Assembly (NCBI GenBank): GCA_002371495.1
Contig: DFIX01000013.1
Span: 1-11,329 of the forward strand
Direction of reading: 5' to 3'
From: Eggerthellaceae bacterium UBA3686
GTDB taxonomy: Bacteria > Actinomycetota > Coriobacteriia > Coriobacteriales > Eggerthellaceae
DNA length: 11,329 nucleotides
Part shown: positions 5,634 to 11,329 of the stretch, piece after piece
Layout of the letters: every line of letters begins with the position of its first letter
Numbering within the stretch: the first letter of the stretch is position 1
Made by a program: the position numbers and the translations under genes
Notes under the pieces: model-generated
Told to the model about the DNA's origin: nothing
What the model saw: the letters and a program-made list of their open reading frames with translations, nothing else
Database searches by the model: none

Positions 5634-7715
5634 TTACTTCTTGGCCATCTTTCCGAAATCGGCGACATTGGCGAAGACGGCGACGAAACTGTTGAGGAGC
5701 TTCATGTTGTTGGCGCAAACCGCTGCGTCCTCATCCTTGACCATGACGTTCTCGAAGAACGAGTCGATCGGGGCACGCAGGGCAGCGAGCTCGCCGAGCG
5801 CGCTCGCATAGTCGTCTGCATCGAGCGCATCCGCTACGCGGCCCCGGGCCTCGGCCACGGCATCGGCAAGCGCCTTGCCGTGTTCGGTCAACAGTGATTT
5901 GTCGACATCAGTACCCGCATCGGCGTCACGCAAGTTGTTCGCGCGGGCATAGGCTGTCGCCAAGTCGTCGAACGTTTCGCGCTCGTTGGTGCGGGCGCTC
6001 TCGAGCGCGCGGGCGCGCGCGACGATCGTCATGGGTTCGTCGATGCCGGTCGTCAGAACGGCCTCAATGGTGTCGGCCTCGCAGCCGCCATCGCGCAGCA
6101 TGACCTTGGTGCGCGTGACGAAGAAGTCAATGACCTCCGCGCGCGTGGCAGCGCGATCGAAGTCCAAACCGCCCTTTTCGTAGATGTCAAGCGAGGCGTC
6201 GATGGCATCGATCAGCGACACCTCGAGGCCGGCCTCGAGCATCGCCAGGACGCCGATGGCACTGCGGCGCAACGCAAACGGGTCGGAAGAGCCGGTCGGA
6301 CCCTGGCCCACCGCGAACAACCCGCAGATGGTATCGAGCTTGTCGGCAGTTGCGACGACCTTGCCCACCATAGAAGCCGGCGTGTCGTCGCCTGCGAAGC
6401 GCGGACGGTAATGATCGGCGATGGCGTCTGCGACCTGGTCGGTCTCACCGGCTGCCTTGGCATAGTAGCGGCCCATGATACCCTGCACACTCGTGAACTC
6501 GACGACCGCTCCGGTCACGAGGTCGGCCTTGCACAGGAACGCAGCGCGCTTGGCGTCGACGGTGTCGGTCTCGTCCAGATTCGCATCCGCAGCGAGCACG
6601 CCCGCGAGCTCGACGATGCGGTCTGTCTTGGCGCGCGTCGTGCCCAGCGATTCCTGGAACACGACCTCGCCGAGCTTTTCGACGTATGCCTCGAGCGGCT
6701 GTTTCAGGTCCTCGTCGTAGAAGAACTTCGCGTCGTACAGACGTGCGGCAACAACGCGCTGGTTACCGTCGACGATGTTGTCGCGGAACTCGGGGTTGCC
6801 GTTCGACGTGATCAGGAACTTGTTCGTCAGCGTTCCGTCCGCGTTGAACAGCGGGAAGTAGCGCTGGTGGACGAGCATCGCGTCGACCGTGATCTCCTTG
6901 GGGACGGCCAGGAACAGCTCGTCGAACTGCCCCACCATGACAGTCGGGTACTCGGTGAGGTTGACGACTTCCTCCATCGTCTTGGCAGGAAGCTCGGCTA
7001 CCAGGCCGGTTTCGGCCTCGATGGCCTTGACCTGTTCGCGAATGGAAGCCTCGCGCTCCGCCTCGCTCGGAACGACGTACGCGCCGCGCAGAACGCCGAT
7101 CAGCTCATCGGCGTTCGCAACCTCGAACGGGCCGGGCGCCAGGAAGCGGTGGCCGCACGTCGTGTTGGAGGCGGTGAGGCCAGCAAACTCAACGGGCACG
7201 ACCACGTCGCCGAGCATGGCAAACAGCCAGCGGACAGGTCGGCTGAACTGCTCGCGACGGCTGCCCCAACGCTGGGACTTCGGCCACGAAATCGCCGTGA
7301 TCAGATTGCCCAAAAGCTCGGGGAGCAAGCTCGCCACATCGACCGAAGGCGTTTCCTTTACGGCGTACACGTACTCGGTACCGTTCTCGTCACGGCGCTC
7401 GAGTGCGCTCGGATCGATGCCCTTACCGCGCGCAAAGCCGATGGCCGCCTTGGTGGGCTCGCCGTTCTCGTCGAAAGCGATTTTTGCGGCTGGACCGCGG
7501 AATTCCTCGACAGAGGCCTCGGTCGCCTCGGGCACATCGGCTGCGATGACGATCAGGCGACGCGGAGTCGTATAGACCTGGATTTCGCCATGCGGAATCT
7601 TGGCGCCATCGAGCGCAGCGGCGGCAAGACCGCCGAGCTTGGTCGTGGTCGCATGCAGGTCGAAGGCCGGCATTTCCTCGGTGCCGATTTCGAAGGCAAG
7701 AGTCTTATTCGCCAT
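5634..7715 (-). CDS. glyS: Glycine--tRNA ligase beta subunit
   Basis: 693 aa. With GlyQ it forms the two-subunit class II glycyl-tRNA synthetase; the beta chain binds tRNA-Gly. Family hallmarks are the N-terminal LAFEIGTEEMPAF (6-18), FFYDEDLKQPLEAYVEKLG, VVFQESLGTTRAKTDRI, FTSVQGIMGRYYA, and SDPFALRR (477-484). The C-terminal alpha-helical part corresponds to the DALR-type anticodon-binding region. Length is normal for the family. I chose ATG at 7715 because AAGGAGG (7728-7722) lies 6 nt upstream and the protein then begins with the conserved strand; the longer open frame would add 47 unrelated residues. The start overlaps the glyQ stop by 11 bp, indicating translational coupling and equal subunit supply. 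It is the last gene of the cluster, followed by the bidirectional terminator. Confidence 0.97.
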   Translation of the reverse strand: MANKTLAFEIGTEEMPAFDLHATTTKLGGLAAAALDGAKIPHGEIQVYTTPRRLIVIAADVPEATEASVEEFRGPAAKIAFDENGEPTKAAIGFARGKGIDPSALERRDENGTEYVYAVKETPSVDVASLLPELLGNLITAISWPKSQRWGSRREQFSRPVRWLFAMLGDVVVPVEFAGLTASNTTCGHRFLAPGPFEVANADELIGVLRGAYVVPSEAEREASIREQVKAIEAETGLVAELPAKTMEEVVNLTEYPTVMVGQFDELFLAVPKEITVDAMLVHQRYFPLFNADGTLTNKFLITSNGNPEFRDNIVDGNQRVVAARLYDAKFFYDEDLKQPLEAYVEKLGEVVFQESLGTTRAKTDRIVELAGVLAADANLDETDTVDAKRAAFLCKADLVTGAVVEFTSVQGIMGRYYAKAAGETDQVADAIADHYRPRFAGDDTPASMVGKVVATADKLDTICGLFAVGQGPTGSSDPFALRRSAIGVLAMLEAGLEVSLIDAIDASLDIYEKGGLDFDRAATRAEVIDFFVTRTKVMLRDGGCEADTIEAVLTTGIDEPMTIVARARALESARTNERETFDDLATAYARANNLRDADAGTDVDKSLLTEHGKALADAVAEARGRVADALDADDYASALGELAALRAPIDSFFENVMVKDEDAAVCANNMKLLNSFVAVFANVADFGKMAKK

Positions 7716-8625
7716 CTGCGGCCTCCTTCCCATCATCTGATGTACTGATGCCCACGACATGCTCGAGATAGCTTGCCGCGCAGGCCTTAGCAATCGTGCG
7801 AACACGCAGGATATAGCCCATGCGCTCGGTCGCCGAGATGACGCCGCGCGCATCAAGCAGATTGAAGGAGTGGCTGCATTTCAGCACGTAGTCGTACGCT
7901 GGCAGCGGCAAGCCCCTCTCGAGGATGCGCAGGCATTCCTTCTCGTAACGGTCGAACTCGCCGAACAAAAACTCAGTGTCGGCGACCTCGAAGTTATACG
8001 TGGAGTGCTCGCGCTCGTTCTCGAGATAGACGTCACCGTAGGTGAACACGGTGCCGTCGGCGCCACGCGACCAGACGATATCGTACACGGAGTCGACGCC
8101 CTGGATGTACATCGTCAAACGCTCCAGGCCATACGTCAGCTCAGCCGGCACCGGATTGCACTCGAAGCCACCCATCTGCTGGAAGTACGTGAACTGCGTG
8201 ACCTCCATGCCGTCGATCCAAACCTCCCAGCCAAGGCCCCAGGCGCCGAGCGTCGGCGACTCCCAGTCGTCCTCGACGAAGCGCACGTCATGTTCGTTGA
8301 TGTTGATGCCGATGGCGGTGAGGCTGTCAAGGTAGAGCTGCTGGACGTTGTCAGGCGAGGGCTTGAGCAGCACTTGGTACTGATAGTAATGCTGCAAGCG
8401 GTTGGGGTTCTCGCCGTAGCGGCCGTCTGTGGGACGACGCGAGGGCTGCACGTACGCGGTGCGCCATACGTCCGGACCGAGCGAACGCAGGGTCGTTGCG
8501 GTGTGGAACGTGCCCGCGCCCACTTCATTGTCATACGGCTGCAACACGACGCAGCCCTGATCTGCCCAATACCGTTCCAGGTTCATGATGACGTCCTGGA
8601 ACGTAGGCGCATCATTTCTTGCCAT
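7705..8625 (-). CDS. glyQ: Glycine--tRNA ligase alpha subunit
   Basis: 306 aa, the catalytic chain of the two-subunit glycyl-tRNA synthetase that activates glycine with ATP. Typical segments are LERYWADQGCVVLQPYD (16-32), NEVGAGTFH (33-41), the motif-2-like PSRRPTDGRYGENPNRLQ (61-78), GWEVWIDGMEVTQFTYFQQ and ELTYGLERLTMYIQ (motif 3). The C terminus is a short acidic tail. Two close ATG codons exist. AAAGGAG (8641-8635) touches the ATG at 8634 and is 9 nt from the ATG at 8625, so 8625 is the workable start. The lepB stop lies 35 bp upstream and glyS overlaps by 11 bp, so the gene is most likely transcribed with both. Confidence 0.97.
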   Translation of the reverse strand: MARNDAPTFQDVIMNLERYWADQGCVVLQPYDNEVGAGTFHTATTLRSLGPDVWRTAYVQPSRRPTDGRYGENPNRLQHYYQYQVLLKPSPDNVQQLYLDSLTAIGININEHDVRFVEDDWESPTLGAWGLGWEVWIDGMEVTQFTYFQQMGGFECNPVPAELTYGLERLTMYIQGVDSVYDIVWSRGADGTVFTYGDVYLENEREHSTYNFEVADTEFLFGEFDRYEKECLRILERGLPLPAYDYVLKCSHSFNLLDARGVISATERMGYILRVRTIAKACAASYLEHVVGISTSDDGKEAADGE

Positions 8626-8660
8626 GTAGTTCATCTCCTTTGTCGCTGGTCGAACTTTGC

Positions 8661-9236
8661 TTACGAAAGAAGGCCGATATCGCTGAGCGGCCAGTACACG
8701 ATGGCCGCACGGCCCGTGATAGAGCTGACGGGAATGGCACCGAAGTAGCGCGAGTCCTGGGACGCGGTTCGATTGTCGCCCATGACCCAAACGCAGCCAT
8801 CGGGAACCGTGTATGGGAAATCGACTTCGACATCGGCCGCAGTACGGGTGAGCGGCCGCGATTCCTTCCCGGCGGTATAGGGCTCGTCGAGCTCGATGCC
8901 GTCAACGAACACGCGCCCGTCCACAAGGTCGACGTCCTGGCCTTCAGTCGCGATCACGCGCTTTATGAGCGTGCGGCCCGCTACCTCGGGGTCGGCGAAC
9001 GTCACGATGTCGCCCTTCTGGGGTTCGCGCATGTAATAGCTTACCTTTTCGGAAAAGACCATGTCTCCCGGCATGATGGTGTCTTCCATCGAACCCGAGG
9101 GAATCTCGTAGGGAACGAAGATGAACAGACGCAGCCCGATGGTAATAAGGGCCACGATTGCCACCATGAAGACTATGCTCAATATGGACCGAGCCCAGCT
9201 CGTCGAAGTTTGCTCTGCGTGCTGGCCGGGGACCAT
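8661..9236 (-). CDS. lepB: Signal peptidase I
   Basis: 191 aa. This membrane-bound serine protease cuts signal peptides from exported proteins. One N-terminal membrane helix (about 18-40) precedes the catalytic domain on the outer side. Box B IPSGSM holds nucleophile S49, LIKRVIA holds general base K92, and GDNRTASQDSRYFG is the conserved box E. It is a short Gram-positive type enzyme. The ATG at 9236 has GAAAGGTG 10 nt upstream; an in-frame ATG at 9272 (12 extra residues) has a poorer site and remains possible. The frame stays open further up to 9458, but that extension runs through a hairpin and into the end of trmD. The gene lies between trmD and glyQ, an arrangement where lepB near trmD is common. 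Confidence 0.95.
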   Translation of the reverse strand: MVPGQHAEQTSTSWARSILSIVFMVAIVALITIGLRLFIFVPYEIPSGSMEDTIMPGDMVFSEKVSYYMREPQKGDIVTFADPEVAGRTLIKRVIATEGQDVDLVDGRVFVDGIELDEPYTAGKESRPLTRTAADVEVDFPYTVPDGCVWVMGDNRTASQDSRYFGAIPVSSITGRAAIVYWPLSDIGLLS

Positions 9237-9357
9237 GTAAGCACCGCACCTTTCTCTTTGCCATGGAATCATGTTATGCAGCTCAAAACCGCAAGAAACT
9301 ATGATACCGCGCATCCGTGCGTATTCGCCGGCTGCGCCGAACTTTTCAAAGAATTCA

Positions 9358-9392
9358 AATGTGAAATAAGGGTCTGACCCTTTTTTCACATT
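9358..9392. repeat. Palindromic hairpin with GGGTC/GACCC core
   Basis: AATGTGAAA (9358-9366) pairs with TTTCACATT (9384-9392) and AAGGGT (9368-9373) with ACCCTT (9377-9382), separated by one T-T mismatch, with loop CTG. It sits just after the trmD stop. It could terminate the upstream operon in either direction, but the symmetrical GGGTC-GACCC core also resembles dispersed palindromic repeats found in many bacterial genomes. Copy number elsewhere cannot be seen from this window. Confidence 0.75.
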
Positions 9393-9397
9393 TTGCA

Positions 9398-10141
9398 CTA
9401 TGCGAGCAGGTCGGGGCGCAGGCGGGCGGTGCGTTCGAGGCTTTGGATGCGACGCCATTCGGCGACCGCGCCGTGGTCGCCCGAAAGCAGCACCGGCGGC
9501 ACCTCGCGCCCGAGGAAGGTCGCAGGGCGCGTGTACTGCGGAAACTCAAGAAGCCCGTCGGCAAAGCTCTCGTCGAGTGCGCCGCCTTCGGCCCCGAGCA
9601 CGCCTTCGATCTTTCGCACGACAGCGTCGATGACGACCATCGACGCAAGCTCGCCGCTCGTCAGCACGTAATCGCCGAGAGAGATCTGGTAATCCGCCAG
9701 CTCGTAGGCGCGCTCGTCGATACCCTCGTAATGCCCGCATATGAACAGCAGGCGCTCTTCTCGGGCGAGCTCGCAGGCAAGAGCGTCGTCGAACTTGCGC
9801 CCGCAGGGTGTAAGGAAGACCGTTTTGGGTTTCGGACCCTCGGCGCGTTTTGGCGCCGGGCCCGTCGTGGGCTGCTCGTTGCCGGTGATTACGGGCTCTA
9901 AGCCCAAGTCCTGGCCGGTAAGAGCCTGAAACGCCTCGAAGATCGGCTCGCACTTCATAATAAGGCCTGCTCCGCCGCCGTAGGGATCGTCATCGGTCGT
10001 GCGATGCCTATCGTGGGTCCAATCGCGCAAGTCGTAGGCGGTGAAATCAAGATAGCCCTTGTCTTGGGCAATCCTCATCATGGAGCTTCCCATGACCGAA
10101 TCGTACATATGAGGAAACGTCGATAGCGTCTCGATGATCAT
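9398..10141 (-). CDS. trmD: tRNA (guanine-37-N1)-methyltransferase
   Basis: 247 aa. It methylates N1 of G37 next to the anticodon using S-adenosylmethionine and prevents frameshifting. SPOUT-fold hallmarks are PYGGGAGLIMK (53-63), the trefoil-knot stretch CGHYEGIDERAYE, ISLGDYVLTSGELASMVVIDAV, and the C-terminal DGLLEFPQYTRP and PPVLLSGDH motifs. About 30 residues (76-105), rich in Pro, Thr and Gly, lie between the first part and the knot and look longer than in the Escherichia coli enzyme as I recall it. The start at 10141 has AGGAG 7 nt upstream. rimM ends 26 bp before it, the usual neighbour. After the stop comes a 161-bp gap with a hairpin before lepB. Confidence 0.97.
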   Translation of the reverse strand: MIIETLSTFPHMYDSVMGSSMMRIAQDKGYLDFTAYDLRDWTHDRHRTTDDDPYGGGAGLIMKCEPIFEAFQALTGQDLGLEPVITGNEQPTTGPAPKRAEGPKPKTVFLTPCGRKFDDALACELAREERLLFICGHYEGIDERAYELADYQISLGDYVLTSGELASMVVIDAVVRKIEGVLGAEGGALDESFADGLLEFPQYTRPATFLGREVPPVLLSGDHGAVAEWRRIQSLERTARLRPDLLA

Positions 10142-10167
10142 GCCAACACTCCTGTATTGCGGGTCGG

Positions 10168-10686
10168 CTACAAATCGAGCAAACCCTTGGGCAAATCGAC
10201 GTAGATGGTTCCCATTTCGATATCGACCTCGCGGATTATCTCTTCGACAGCAGGAACGAGGGCGGTCGCCCCATCAGGCCTCAATACCTCGAGGAGCATC
10301 TGAGCCGGGTTCTCCACGAGGCCCGATACCGTCCCGACCTCACCTGCCAGGGAATCGACGACGCGCCATCCCTCCCAAGTGCCCGGAGATGCCCTGAAGA
10401 CGTCCTCGTCTACAAGTTCGCGCCTTATCAGGCAATGCATGCCGATCATTTGCTGTGCGAGCTCCATCGTAGCAACGCCTTCGAACTCGATATCGGCCGA
10501 AACGTCGTCGATGAGGCGCACCTCCTTGACGCATGCGCTGCGCGGCACGTCGGTCTGCGGCGGCACGAACGCCACCTCGTCACCTGGTTCGAGCAAAAAA
10601 GGAAGGCCCGCCGCAGCTCGCGCGGCGAACCTTCCCTTTGAATTGCGCGTTTTCGCTAGATACGCGACGTCAATCCAGGTGCGCAT
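10168..10686 (-). CDS. rimM: Ribosome maturation factor RimM
   Basis: 172 aa. RimM binds ribosomal protein uS19 and helps assemble the head of the 30S subunit. The C-terminal half (about 98-172) is a clear PRC-barrel ending in VPAVEEIIREVDIEMGTIYVDLPKGLLDL-type sequence, the classic RimM ending. The N-terminal half is divergent: the usual G-x-hydrophobic...HGLKGE stretch is replaced by LAKTRNSKGRFAAR (10-23). Position between the KH gene and trmD supports the call strongly. The ATG directly follows the stop codon of the KH gene with no spacer and only weak Shine-Dalgarno potential, so translation is probably coupled to that gene. Confidence 0.88.
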   Translation of the reverse strand: MRTWIDVAYLAKTRNSKGRFAARAAAGLPFLLEPGDEVAFVPPQTDVPRSACVKEVRLIDDVSADIEFEGVATMELAQQMIGMHCLIRRELVDEDVFRASPGTWEGWRVVDSLAGEVGTVSGLVENPAQMLLEVLRPDGATALVPAVEEIIREVDIEMGTIYVDLPKGLLDL

Positions 10687-10938
10687 CTAATCGAGGATCT
10701 CGACTTCGACATGCATGTCGTTGCGCGACGCAGCAGCGCGCGCAAGCGTGCGGATCGACTTTATGACGCGACCCTGACGTCCGATTACCTTGCCCGCATC
10801 CTCTTCGTTGACGCTCACTTCCACGATGATGGTGTCACCCTCTTCGCGCGAAGTGACCTCGAGGTCGTCCTCGAAGTCGACGAGAGGCCGGACAATGCAT
10901 TCGACCAGGCCCGCAATGTCCTTGCTCTGCTCGGCCAT
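10687..10938 (-). CDS. khpA: KH-domain RNA-binding protein (KhpA/YlqC family)
   Basis: 83 aa, a single KH domain with the RNA-contacting loop GRQG (53-56) in VIGRQGRVIKSIRTL. Members of this family bind RNA, often with a partner KhpB, and affect ribosome function and cell division in Firmicutes. The gene nearly always lies between rpsP and rimM, as here. It begins 4 bp after the rpsP stop codon and its own stop abuts the rimM start, so the three are one transcript. The N terminus MAEQSKDIAGLVECIVRPLV is typical of the family. The symbol follows family naming; function in this organism is inferred. Confidence 0.93.
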   Translation of the reverse strand: MAEQSKDIAGLVECIVRPLVDFEDDLEVTSREEGDTIIVEVSVNEEDAGKVIGRQGRVIKSIRTLARAAASRNDMHVEVEILD

Positions 10939-10942
10939 AAGG

Positions 10943-11188
10943 CTATGCGTCCTGGCCGGCCTGCTTGATCAGGCGAGCAACAGTGTCGGTCGGCTGGGCG
11001 CCGACGCCGAGCCAGTACTGCAGGCGGTCCTGGTCGAAGGACACGAACGACGGGCTGACGCACGGGTTGTAACGGCCGACTTCCTCGATGAAACGGCCAT
11101 CGCGGCGGGCGCGCGAATCGGCGACGATAATGCGGTAATACGGACGCTTCTTAGCGCCGTGACGTGCGAGACGAATCTTCACTGCCAT
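10943..11188 (-). CDS. rpsP: 30S ribosomal protein bS16
   Basis: 81 aa, the complete small-subunit protein bS16, which stabilises the 16S rRNA 5' domain. The signature MAVKIRLARHGAKKRPYYRI at the N terminus and RFIEEVGRYNP are characteristic. AAAAGGAG (11205-11198) lies 9 nt before the ATG. It is the first gene of the minus-strand cluster, with a good promoter about 50 bp upstream. The C-terminal part carries an ordinary short acidic tail. Confidence 0.98.
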   Translation of the reverse strand: MAVKIRLARHGAKKRPYYRIIVADSRARRDGRFIEEVGRYNPCVSPSFVSFDQDRLQYWLGVGAQPTDTVARLIKQAGQDA

Positions 11189-11238
11189 GTAAATGTACTC
11201 CTTTTACTACTACAGGCTTAAGAAAACAGCAATTTGGA

Positions 11239-11267
11239 ATACTATCTCGGAATCGTCGCCTTGACAA
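11239..11267 (-). promoter_or_regulatory. Sigma-70-type promoter of the rpsP operon
   Basis: On the minus strand TTGTCA (11267-11262) and TAGTAT (11244-11239) are separated by exactly 17 nt. Each hexamer is one or two bases from consensus. Transcription should start near 11232, leaving a leader of about 44 nt with a strong ribosome binding site. This separates the operon from whatever lies to the right. Confidence 0.7.
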
Positions 11268-11329
11268 GTCCGCACTTTCAACTAAACCAAAGCGCCACAT
11301 GTTAAAAGGAAGCGAAGAGGAGCATCCTC
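11268..11329 (-). other. Right edge upstream of the rpsP promoter
   Basis: On the minus strand one frame stays open from the edge to a TAG at 11284-11282 and another to a TAA at 11304-11302. Either could be the last codons of an upstream gene; ffh is the common neighbour, but the few residues visible do not identify it. No other structure is clear. Confidence 0.25.

Noticed and set aside
6411..7748. Long plus-strand open frame (445 codons) opposite glyS
   Set aside because: It is antisense to a confidently identified gene. Its protein is rich in Arg, His, Leu, Val and Asp with no recognisable domain, the usual result of GC-rich codon bias on the opposite strand.
7716..7856. 47-codon upstream extension of glyS
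   Set aside because: It lies within glyQ, and the start at 7715 has a strong ribosome binding site and begins with the conserved family N terminus.
7759..8748. Long plus-strand open frame (329 codons) opposite glyQ
   Set aside because: Antisense shadow of glyQ and the lepB end; no domain, no suitable ribosome binding site.
9237..9458. N-terminal extension of the lepB frame up to 9458
   Set aside because: It would translate through the palindromic hairpin and into the 3' end of trmD, and it precedes the proper signal peptidase N terminus.

Overview
The window looks like chromosomal core sequence with a small accessory stretch, from a moderately GC-rich Actinomycetota-like bacterium. A member of the Coriobacteriia is my best guess (inference). 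The reasons are the rpsP-KH-rimM-trmD order, a two-subunit GlyQ/GlyS glycyl-tRNA synthetase (most other Actinomycetota use a single chain), strong AAAGGAGG-type ribosome binding sites, and a Ser/Ala-rich Cys-anchored lipoprotein. No tRNA, rRNA, CRISPR array, transposase or prophage gene was seen.

Left part, plus strand (1-3255): a VTC-domain (polyphosphate polymerase-like, triphosphate tunnel fold) protein; then a 149-bp gap holding a very long imperfect hairpin with a pyrimidine-rich loop; then an OmpR-family response regulator and its membrane histidine kinase, which has an extremely acidic extracellular segment.

Middle (3256-5633): a sirtuin deacylase on the minus strand, convergent with the kinase. 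It is separated by a structured intergenic region from a plus-strand zinc-ribbon/TM2 membrane protein and a lipoprotein of unknown function. A textbook bidirectional terminator (5575-5608) separates the lipoprotein gene from the right-hand cluster.

Right part, minus strand (11188 down to 5634): a translation and secretion cluster read rpsP, khpA-like KH gene, rimM, trmD, lepB, glyQ, glyS. A convincing sigma-70-type promoter lies upstream of rpsP. The first four genes are tightly packed. A 161-bp gap with a GGGTC-palindrome hairpin separates trmD from lepB, so lepB-glyQ-glyS may form a separate or attenuated segment. The genes cover ribosome assembly (bS16, RimM, KhpA), tRNA modification (TrmD), tRNA charging (GlyQS) and signal-peptide removal (LepB).

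The least explained parts are the non-coding structures at 951-1037, 4134-4190 and 9358-9392. No clear new multi-gene system is visible.
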